Shown here in pieces: positions 58,780 to 64,000 of a stretch of DNA of 64,000 nucleotides. This DNA comes from Candidatus Gottesmanbacteria bacterium. Its GTDB lineage: Bacteria > Patescibacteria > Microgenomatia > 2-02-FULL-39-11. Where the stretch lies: NCBI GenBank assembly GCA_016186795.1, contig JACPKY010000002.1, positions 135,814-199,813 on the forward strand, written 5' to 3'. The notes below the pieces were generated by a model. It saw only the letters and a list, made by a program, of their open reading frames with translations, was not told where the DNA came from and searched no databases. The number at the start of each line of letters is the position of its first letter. The first letter of the stretch is position 1. Both the position numbers and the translations under genes were made by a program.

Positions 58780-58852
58780 GGACGCTTAGCTCAGTTGGTA
58801 GAGCGTCGCGTTTACATCGCGTAGGTCGGGGGTTCGAGTCCCTCAGCGTCCA
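58780..58852 (+). tRNA. tRNA-Val(TAC)
   Basis: Acceptor GGACGCT/AGCGTCC, anticodon stem TCGCG/CGCGT with loop TTTACAT (TAC), T arm GGGGG-TTCGAGT-CCCTC. Discriminator A; no CCA encoded. Its 3' end adjoins a dispersed repeat beginning CTTCGACAAGCTCA. Confidence 0.93.
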
Positions 58853-58976
58853 CTTCGACAAGCTCACTGTATACGCGCCGAGGTAACCAAGGTGGTTCCT
58901 TCGGCAGGCTCAGGATAAAACAGATTTCGATACTTAGTTTTGATTTTTACGGCTTGCCCTGAGCGCAAGTCGAAGG
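58853..58976. repeat. Dispersed palindromic (REP-like) repeats around a tRNA-Phe 5' fragment
   Basis: CTTCGACAAGCTCA occurs at 58853-58866. Inverted-repeat partners CCTTCGGCAGGCTCAGG (about 58900-58916) and CCCTGAGCGCAAGTCGAAGG (about 58957-58976) flank an AT-rich centre. Between the first two lies GCCGAGGTAACCAAGGTGGT (about 58879-58898), an exact copy of the first 20 nt of tRNA-Phe. This looks like a partial tRNA-Phe copy cut short by a repeat insertion. Confidence 0.7.
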
Positions 58977-59049
58977 GCCGAGGTAACCAAGGTGGTCACG
59001 GTGCCTGTCTGAAAAACAGGTTATGTCAGTTCGACTCTGACCCTCGGCA
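58977..59049 (+). tRNA. tRNA-Phe(GAA)
   Basis: Acceptor GCCGAGG/CCTCGGC, anticodon stem CCTGT/ACAGG with loop CTGAAAA (GAA), T arm GTCAG-TTCGACT-CTGAC. The D arm is slightly unusual (ACC/GGT). Discriminator A; no CCA encoded. It is flanked by partial copies of itself on both sides. Confidence 0.9.
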
Positions 59050-59055
59050 CACAAA

Positions 59056-59122
59056 AGTCACGGGTTACGGTGTCCCGATTGAATCGGGATTGAGTCAGTT
59101 CGACTCTGACCCTCGGCACAAA
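59056..59122 (+). pseudogene. tRNA-Phe 3' fragment with palindrome in place of the anticodon arm
   Basis: GTCACGG...ACGGTG and then GTCAGTTCGACTCTGACC-CTCGGCAC repeat the corresponding parts of tRNA-Phe. The anticodon arm between is replaced by TCCCGATTGAATCGGGA (about 59073-59089). The 5' acceptor strand is absent, so it is a degenerate copy. The substituted arm by chance makes a 5-bp stem with a 7-nt loop. Confidence 0.65.
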
Positions 59123-59126
59123 AATA

Positions 59127-59750
59127 CTACCGGTTCAATAAGAATTTTGAGTAAACGTACGAGCCAATTTGTAAAACTGCAATTACTCCTATTGCTACAC
59201 TCCAGATGCTCCATCTTTGTAACGCGGTATGGAGGAAAATAATCCCGATGACAGGATAGATAAGTTTATGCAACCGATACCACCAAATACCAAGAGTCCG
59301 TACACTTAGATCATTTGAAGTAATAAAAAGAAAAAAGAGGGTTACCACTGCAAGTAAACCCATCAGTTCGAAAAGAACAAGTGGTACAAATAGATTTCCT
59401 GATGAGATTCTAGGAATAAGGGCGACGAAGGAAACATGACACAGAACAAATAAGTACATAGAAATTCCTAAATGTCGGCGGAAAAATAGAATAATTGCAA
59501 GAAGCTTATGACGGATCCCGTAGCGCTTCAACATTCCAGGTAAAAGGAGAATGATAAAAAAGACAAGAGCTGTTCTCCCACTTCCTACGCCCAAATTATA
59601 CCATGGGCGCATATCGGAAGGGTTGGCAAAGGAGATATATGCGCCAACCCCACAGATGACTATAAGGAATATCCAAAAGATGTAGAAGATTCGAATGACC
59701 AGTATTTTATTTCGCGCTGACCAAAGAAAGGCCGTATCGACAAAAGTCAT
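59127..59750 (-). CDS. Ferric-reductase-like (YedZ/MsrQ-type) heme membrane protein
   Basis: A 207-aa protein with about six transmembrane helices. Candidate heme-ligating histidines are in RRHLGISMYLFVLCHVSFVAL and LHKLIYPVIGIIFLHTALQRW, the pattern of the ferric reductase/MsrQ (PF01794) family. GVGSGRTALVFFIILLLPGMLKRYG also fits MsrQ. It would pass electrons across the membrane. No FAD/NAD domain is fused. It lies 38 nt after the cupredoxin gene, which may be its redox partner (inference). Confidence 0.8.
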   Translation of the reverse strand: MTFVDTAFLWSARNKILVIRIFYIFWIFLIVICGVGAYISFANPSDMRPWYNLGVGSGRTALVFFIILLLPGMLKRYGIRHKLLAIILFFRRHLGISMYLFVLCHVSFVALIPRISSGNLFVPLVLFELMGLLAVVTLFFLFITSNDLSVRTLGIWWYRLHKLIYPVIGIIFLHTALQRWSIWSVAIGVIAVLQIGSYVYSKFLLNR

Positions 59751-59788
59751 AGACTTTCAATACTGGTTCGTCGAAGGAGAGGTACGAC

Positions 59789-60289
59789 TTACTCTACGAT
59801 AAACTTACCGACCATTCCGTTGGCTCGGTGTTGACCAACACTGCAATAATACTCGTACGTTCCAGCTTTATTTGCTACAAACTGAGTTGTTTGACTCTGA
59901 CCTGCAGAGAGAACTTTCGTACTACCATCGAATTCATCCAAATTCCAATCGTGTGTACCATCTTTAACTACGAATGTTACTCGCACTGTATCGCCCTTTT
60001 TTACTCGCATCTCTTTGATCGAATATGAGAAATTTGAACCTTCAACGGTAAACGTTTTTACATTCACAGATGGAGATACAGTTTCCTCTTTCTCCATCAC
60101 ACCTGTAATTTGTCCGCCGACCGTTGCCTCTATCACTTTTTCTTCATTCGTACCCTCTGTTGGTACAGTTTGAGTTTCTTCCGTTGTCGTTGGGGCAACT
60201 GCCTCCTTTTTCCCCATATTAATAACGGCAAAAGCACCACCCACAACTAGGATGAGTCCGATTACAGCAAAAAGAACATTTTTTTGCAT
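59789..60289 (-). CDS. Membrane-anchored cupredoxin-domain protein
   Basis: A 166-aa protein with an N-terminal anchor (VLFAVIGLILVVGGAFAVI), a T/E/P-rich linker of about 60 residues and a plastocyanin-like domain. Copper ligands are visible: His in DGTHDWNLDEF, Cys and His in YYCSVGQHRANGM, and Met in NGMVGKFIVE. VKKGDTVRVTFVVKDGTHDW matches the family. A clear AAAAGGAG precedes the ATG. It is an extracytoplasmic copper redox protein, presumably working with the next gene's heme protein. Confidence 0.9.
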   Translation of the reverse strand: MQKNVLFAVIGLILVVGGAFAVINMGKKEAVAPTTTEETQTVPTEGTNEEKVIEATVGGQITGVMEKEETVSPSVNVKTFTVEGSNFSYSIKEMRVKKGDTVRVTFVVKDGTHDWNLDEFDGSTKVLSAGQSQTTQFVANKAGTYEYYCSVGQHRANGMVGKFIVE

Positions 60290-60392
60290 ACCGTCATCTC
60301 CTTTTCTTTTATGAAACTGAATATGCTTTTTTCTTTATATCACGGAAAAAGAAAAGCTGCAATACGTAATTGTGGCTTCATGGGTGAATTGA

Positions 60393-60495
60393 TATAATAG
60401 CTTTATCGCAAAATTGCGAAGCAATTTTAAAGGAGGAATGACGAAGTGCTAAATCCCGATAAAATCGGGATGATAACGGAAGTCAATTCCGACGT
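60393..60495 (+). repeat. Structured pre-tRNA leader, copy B
   Basis: Near-identical to 53372-53473: TATAAT (60393-60398; here with TTGTGG 17 nt upstream), hairpin AAAATTGC-GAA-GCAATTTT, AAAGGAGG, the five-codon frame at 60438-60452, and ATCCCGAT-AAA-ATCGGGAT (60453-60471). Only a few substitutions and a 1-nt indel separate the copies; similarity ends at the -10 upstream and the CCA downstream. Confidence 0.85.
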
Positions 60496-60570
60496 GCGGG
60501 CGTAGTTCAGCGGTAGAATGTCTCCTTGCCAAGGAGAAGGTCACCGGTTCAAATCCGGCCGCCCGCTCCA
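60496..60570 (+). tRNA. tRNA-Gly(GCC)
   Basis: Acceptor GCGGGCG/CGCCCGC, anticodon loop TTGCCAA (GCC), discriminator T, CCA encoded. The body equals tRNA-Gly(TCC) at 53474-53548 apart from positions 32 (T for C) and 34 (G for T). Confidence 0.95.
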
Positions 60571-60581
60571 AATAAATAATC

Positions 60582-60663
60582 GGGCTGGTGGCGGAACTGG
60601 TAGACGCGTACGCTTCAGGAGCGTATGACGAAAGTCTTGGAGGTTCGATTCCTCTCCAGCCCA
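60582..60663 (+). tRNA. tRNA-Leu(CAG)
   Basis: A type II tRNA: acceptor GGGCTGG/CCAGCCC, anticodon stem TACGC/GCGTA with loop TTCAGGA (CAG), long variable arm, discriminator A. CC but not the final A of CCA is encoded. Confidence 0.94.
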
Positions 60664-60687
60664 CCTCGTCCGTTACTTAAGTCATAT

Positions 60688-60758
60688 TGCGGGATCGTCT
60701 AATGGTAGGACACGAGACTTTGGATCTCGGTATCATGGTTCGAATCCATGTCCCGCAG
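60688..60758 (+). tRNA. tRNA-Gln(TTG)
   Basis: Acceptor TGCGGGA/TCCCGCA, anticodon stem CGAGA/TCTCG with loop CTTTGGA (TTG), T arm CATGG-TTCGAAT-CCATG. Discriminator G; no CCA encoded. Confidence 0.93.
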
Positions 60759-60772
60759 CTCGACGTTCTATT

Positions 60773-60855
60773 GCCGCAGTGTTGGAATGGTAGACAAGCT
60801 GGACTTAAAATCCAGTGGTAGCGATACCGTGAGAGTCCGAATCTCTCCTGCGGCA
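60773..60855 (+). tRNA. tRNA-Leu(TAA)
   Basis: A type II tRNA: acceptor GCCGCAG/CTGCGGC, anticodon stem CTGGA/TCCAG with loop CTTAAAA (TAA), long variable arm. Discriminator A; no CCA encoded. It is the last gene of a Gly-Leu-Gln-Leu tRNA cluster. Confidence 0.94.
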
Positions 60856-60861
60856 CTTTGA

Positions 60862-62196
60862 CTAATTTTCGCGCACTATCGTATAGATTTTCGGGTGATA
60901 GAGGAAAATAACAGGGTTATCATCAACCAGGTACCGTTGAAAATCCGCATAAATTTTCGTACGCTTCTCCTGATCGAGTGTTTTTCTTCCGTCCTCAAGA
61001 AGTTTATCAATTTTAAGATTACTATATTTCGCAATATTCGTTGCCTCTTGGGTCGTTTGCCAATAGTGGTATTGGTCCGGATCGGGAGGGATAGGAATGG
61101 TTAGTACCATCATATCAAATTCTTGGGGAAGTGCATTTTCTACCCGTACTTTTACATCAAGGCCGAGCTTGTTCCAGCTGTCAGCAATAAATTGAGCAGT
61201 TGTGAGAAGCGGCGCAAAAACCGAAAGAGTCATAATTGCAGAATCAGATGCAAGCGGGCTTTTGGACAGAATTTTCTGTGCAACATCTGGATCGTAGTTA
61301 TAAAGTCGAATATTGGAAGAATAGGCCCATGAAACTGGAGAAATCGGTGAATAAACTTTTTCGAAATCATCGATCTTTGGAATTGCGTATGTTAACGCTT
61401 GTCGAACTTCTTTCTCCTTAAAGAGTGGATTTTTTAGATTAAAAAAAACACCAACAAAACGGTCATATTGAGTCGTTGCGGTAACCTTCGTATTTTTCCA
61501 ATTTGTCAATGGACCAACTTCAGATAGGCTTTCGAGGATATCGACTTCTCCGAGTTTATATGCAAGGAATGCTTCTTCCTGTGATGGGTAAAACCGATAG
61601 ACCGTCACCTTGCCGGTTTTTTGATTTACTAACGTGAGTTTTGTAAGAAAGTCATCGGTATAATCTGCTCGTGAGACTTTTTGAATGCCCATTCCGATGA
61701 GATTCGGTTTAAGGATTGGCTGCGATAAGACAACCGGAAGAGGAGCATAGGGTTCTTTAAGCGTAACTTTCAGAGTCGTTTCATTTTCTGGTGTAATAAT
61801 AACTTCCCGAAGCTTATACGTTACGTCTTTTGCCGTAAACCTCGACCCATCGTGAAAATGAATATCAGGTAACAGTTGGAATGTGTACGTAGTACCCTTT
61901 TCATCAACCTGCCAGGAAGGAGAAAGTGATGAAGTTGCTTCACCATTTGGGAGAAGCGTTGTTAGCCCAAGACTAATCTGATTCCGAAGAGAAAGCGGAA
62001 GTGTATTTTCGGTAAATCGACCTACCATTCCCACCTTCGTTGTTATTTGACCGAACGTATCTCTATAAATCGGGTATATTTGAAAAAGGAGAAGGGTTGC
62101 GAGAAATCCAATCAGAGCTCCCAACCCTATCTGTTTACTATGACGGGAAATAAATGTCTGAACAAAAAGGATGACGAAACGTAGTTGTTTTGTCAC
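60862..62196 (-). CDS. Family 5 extracellular solute-binding protein (oligopeptide-type)
   Basis: 444 aa with an N-terminal membrane anchor (LGALIGFLATLLLFQI) instead of a lipobox. SBP_bac_5 phrases: WQVDEKGTTYTFQLLPDIHFHDGSRFTAKDVTYKLREV, RFVGVFFNLKNPLFKEKEVRQALTYAI, IADSWNKLGLDVKV and TIPIPPDPDQYHYWQT. It is shorter than OppA (about 500-550). It probably binds peptides for an ABC importer; no permease or ATPase genes are in the window. Its start is 3 nt from secG. Confidence 0.88.
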   Translation of the reverse strand: MTKQLRFVILFVQTFISRHSKQIGLGALIGFLATLLLFQIYPIYRDTFGQITTKVGMVGRFTENTLPLSLRNQISLGLTTLLPNGEATSSLSPSWQVDEKGTTYTFQLLPDIHFHDGSRFTAKDVTYKLREVIITPENETTLKVTLKEPYAPLPVVLSQPILKPNLIGMGIQKVSRADYTDDFLTKLTLVNQKTGKVTVYRFYPSQEEAFLAYKLGEVDILESLSEVGPLTNWKNTKVTATTQYDRFVGVFFNLKNPLFKEKEVRQALTYAIPKIDDFEKVYSPISPVSWAYSSNIRLYNYDPDVAQKILSKSPLASDSAIMTLSVFAPLLTTAQFIADSWNKLGLDVKVRVENALPQEFDMMVLTIPIPPDPDQYHYWQTTQEATNIAKYSNLKIDKLLEDGRKTLDQEKRTKIYADFQRYLVDDNPVIFLYHPKIYTIVREN

Positions 62197-62199
62197 GCT

Positions 62200-62418
62200 T
62201 TACGAAAAAAGAAGTGATGAAATTGACGTTATGAGAAATAATACAACAAGGACAATCGTCGCATAAAAAACTATCTTTTCAACCCCACGTCTGCTTTTGT
62301 AAAATTCTCCTCCCCCACCCCAAGCACGTCCCAGTCCCACCCCTTTTGCTTGGAGAAGAATAAGCACGATGAGAAGTGACGAAACGAAAATCTGTAAAAT
62401 AAAGAGGAAATTTACCAT
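62200..62418 (-). CDS. secG: Protein translocase subunit SecG
   Basis: A 72-aa protein with two hydrophobic helices around the SecG signature LQAKGVGLGRAWGGGGEFYKSRRGVEKI. It is the accessory subunit of the SecYEG channel. It lies between the yvcK-like gene (6 nt) and the solute-binding protein gene. Confidence 0.93.
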   Translation of the reverse strand: MVNFLFILQIFVSSLLIVLILLQAKGVGLGRAWGGGGEFYKSRRGVEKIVFYATIVLVVLFLITSISSLLFS

Positions 62419-62424
62419 GCCCTA

Positions 62425-63429
62425 TTATACCAGATTGAGGATTTTCATACATGCTTTAGCAATTTTTTCGGGGCTGTGACGGATAAAACTCCGATGGAGC
62501 GTATCTCCCTTTTGTCGAGGCACAATTTTACGAGAAAGTAGATCGGAAGCCATGACAGTAAATGAAGAAGAGGAGTGAACGTCATTAAGAACCGGAACGG
62601 CGTTATATTTCTTATACCGGGTCAATGCAGCCTGTGGGATTGGTGCGTTATTGATGAAAACGAAGTCAAGTGTTTTTATCGGCAAATAGGTATCCAACTC
62701 GGAAAGAAATTTTGAGGCGGTAAATCCATACGTTTGTCCATACTCAGTCATCAGATTTAAGATAAATATTTTTTTCGCTCTACTTTTGATAATTGCATCA
62801 GACACACCGGAAACGACAAGGTTTGCAATAAGAGTTGTATAAAACCCTCCAGGGCCAAGGATAATAAGATTAGCCGAAGATAAAGCCTCCTTTACTTCAG
62901 GATTTATTTGGGCTAACGGATGGGTTGAAAGGTAGGTAATTGGAATTTTTCCATTATGTTTTGGCTCATCGATTGCATGTTCCCCAATAACTTTTGAGCC
63001 ATCAGCATAGGTTGCGACGAGGTCGATTTTATCGAGAGAAACAGGTAGAACTTTTCCATGTGTTCGTAAGATCTCTCCTGCTTTTTCAATCGCAAGTTGT
63101 TGAGAACCAAGAATCTTTGTAAGAGCAACAAGGAAAAGATTCCCAAAGGTCATTCCTCGTACACCAACTCCTTGGCTATAACGATACTGAAAAAGTTTAC
63201 GCAGAAGGAGTGCATTTTGTGTCGAAACATCAGCCAAAGCAAGAAGCGATTTTCGGACATCGCTACTTGGAAGTAGTCCCCATTCATCTCGCTCTTTTTT
63301 TGCACTTCCGCCAGAGTCAGCCATTGTAACCACCGCAGTAATATCCGAAACATATTTCTTCAGTCCCGTAAGCACACTATACGTCCCGGTTCCTCCTCCA
63401 ATTACAACGACATTCTTTTCAAATCTCAT
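62425..63429 (-). CDS. YvcK/CofD-like protein (gluconeogenesis factor family)
   Basis: 334 aa from MRFEKNVVVIGGGTGTYSVLTGLKKYVSDITAVVTMADSGGSAKKERDEWGLLPSSDVRKSLLALAD, the family signature. LILGPGGFYTTLIANLVVSGVSDAIIKSRAKKIFILNLMTEYGQTYGFT is the second conserved block. Members bind UDP-sugars and influence cell-wall and carbon balance in Bacillus; a role in this organism is inferred only. It overlaps no neighbour (4 nt to the holin-family gene). Confidence 0.9.
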   Translation of the reverse strand: MRFEKNVVVIGGGTGTYSVLTGLKKYVSDITAVVTMADSGGSAKKERDEWGLLPSSDVRKSLLALADVSTQNALLLRKLFQYRYSQGVGVRGMTFGNLFLVALTKILGSQQLAIEKAGEILRTHGKVLPVSLDKIDLVATYADGSKVIGEHAIDEPKHNGKIPITYLSTHPLAQINPEVKEALSSANLIILGPGGFYTTLIANLVVSGVSDAIIKSRAKKIFILNLMTEYGQTYGFTASKFLSELDTYLPIKTLDFVFINNAPIPQAALTRYKKYNAVPVLNDVHSSSSFTVMASDLLSRKIVPRQKGDTLHRSFIRHSPEKIAKACMKILNLV

Positions 63430-63433
63430 ATCG

Positions 63434-63835
63434 TCAGTCAAGCATCCATCCAAATAACCGCATCAATAGTGTGAGAAGTATACCAGAAATGATCACAACT
63501 TCCCACGAAGGTAACCTTGCTGAAGTTATGGTGATTGGACCAAGAGTAAACGGTTCAACTACCCAAGAAGAAATCGAAACAGAGGGAGTAACGAGGGACC
63601 AGAGAAATGTGATGGCGATGATAAGGAGCCATGCACTAAGATTAAGAGTCAAAATATTAAGTGGGAGAAGAATGATATTTGCAATAGGTTTTACAATGAT
63701 AAGAAGTATCCCTAACACTCCCGATGCGATAAGAAAGTTTTTCAACGAACCAGAGACAGTAACAGCAGGAATGATTTGAACGAGGCAAAAGAGAGAAACA
63801 GTTACAATGAAATATTTTTTAAAAAGGTAGCGCAT
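63434..63835 (-). CDS. Phage holin family 4-like (YvlD-type) membrane protein
   Basis: A 133-aa protein with four hydrophobic helices. GVLGILLIIVKPIANIILLPLNILTLNLSAWLLIIAITFL matches the YvlD/PF04020 family, a common chromosomal membrane protein despite its holin name. No phage genes surround it. A TGA-TATAAT extended -10 lies at 63859-63851, 15 nt before the ATG and downstream of the uvrC stop. Confidence 0.82.
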   Translation of the reverse strand: MRYLFKKYFIVTVSLFCLVQIIPAVTVSGSLKNFLIASGVLGILLIIVKPIANIILLPLNILTLNLSAWLLIIAITFLWSLVTPSVSISSWVVEPFTLGPITITSARLPSWEVVIISGILLTLLMRLFGWMLD

Positions 63836-63866
63836 AGAGGAATGTTGTACATTATATCATCCGGAT

Positions 63867-64000
63867 TTAGTTCTTTGGAAGAAGATAGCGAAGGCGTAGA
63901 TGTTGATGGTACGCGTGAGAGAAGCGATGTGCTTCATCACGGATACGCTGTAAAAGATGGAGTGCCGAAGCAGATTTCCTCAGGCGAATTTTTTGGAAAT
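63867..64000 (-). CDS. uvrC: UvrC C-terminal end (partial, cut by window)
   Basis: The minus-strand frame entering from the right edge ends at a TAA at 63869-63867 after 43 codons. It contains ASALHLLQRIRDEAHRFSHAYH, the highly conserved UvrC segment just before the second endonuclease/HhH region. The protein stops about 13 residues later, so the usual C-terminal (HhH)2 domain of UvrC seems to be missing or greatly shortened in this species. It is the excision nuclease subunit of nucleotide-excision repair. Confidence 0.85.
   Translation of the reverse strand, partial: FQKIRLRKSASALHLLQRIRDEAHRFSHAYHQHLRLRYLLPKN

Noticed and set aside
58940..59242. A 100-codon plus-strand frame
   Set aside because: It covers tRNA-Phe, its fragments and palindromic repeats, and the frame has no plausible start signal.
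60449..60664. A 71-codon minus-strand frame
   Set aside because: It is an antisense reading of tRNA-Gly and tRNA-Leu.
63434..63835. Prophage remnant suggested by the holin family name
   Set aside because: YvlD-type proteins are ordinary chromosomal membrane proteins and no other phage gene is present.

Overview
The window looks like a chromosome segment of a Candidate Phyla Radiation (Patescibacteria) bacterium, most likely Microgenomates-like. This is an inference from gene content and style: an AT-rich, densely packed chromosome with many 1-17 bp gene overlaps, PilM/N/O pilus genes next to a giant TPTPT-linker surface protein, GT-C membrane glycosyltransferases, several small proteins of unknown family, and tRNA genes only some of which encode CCA. 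No rRNA, CRISPR array, integrase or intact insertion sequence was seen.

Layout. 1-4.35 kb: cell-envelope and processing genes (PqqD-like, S26-type peptidase, O-antigen-ligase-like protein). 4.4-12.4 kb: a 1375-aa secreted repeat protein, a PilX-like pseudopilin, and pilM-pilN-pilO. 12.4-18.2 kb (minus): a translation/RNA operon, tyrS - small membrane ORF - recG - rpmF - nusB - rnc - rpsP - khpA - trmD. 18.2-20.8 kb: class A PBP. 20.9-33.1 kb (minus): pheST, then an 11-gene operon carrying all seven shikimate-pathway steps plus chorismate mutase, prephenate dehydratase, a truncated prephenate dehydrogenase and an aminotransferase. 33.1-36.1 kb (minus): thrS-infC-rpmI-rplT. 36-46 kb: trigger factor, nth, two lytic-enzyme paralogues, efp-epmA-alr-GNAT, two accessory genes, and a tRNA-in-tRNA locus. 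46-61 kb: glycosyltransferases, lepA, a glycosidase, CYTH/thyA/folA, a ferric-reductase-like protein with a cupredoxin, and many tRNAs embedded in short palindromic repeats. 61-64 kb: peptide-binding protein, secG, yvcK-like, a holin-family protein and the end of uvrC.

The most notable content is regulatory RNA. (1) The aromatic operon is preceded by its own promoter, a 24-codon leader ORF whose codons 8-14 read W-Y-F-A-F-Y-F, and three mutually exclusive hairpins ending in an intrinsic terminator whose U-tract abuts the first aro gene. This is the classical layout of ribosome-mediated attenuation, covering a complete pathway that most CPR genomes lack. (2) thrS is preceded by a leader with the layout of a terminator-type T-box: A1 helix, UGGAACC bulge, A2 helix, and a competing terminator. 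(3) A third promoter/hairpin/terminator leader precedes a pair of small unknown genes.

Promoters with a -10 element only 6-10 nt from the start codon recur (surface protein, PBP, tyrS, pheS, lepA, a glycosyltransferase, the aro leader peptide), suggesting common leaderless or near-leaderless initiation. Other genes have clear Shine-Dalgarno sites. All assignments come from reading motifs by eye; no database search was possible.
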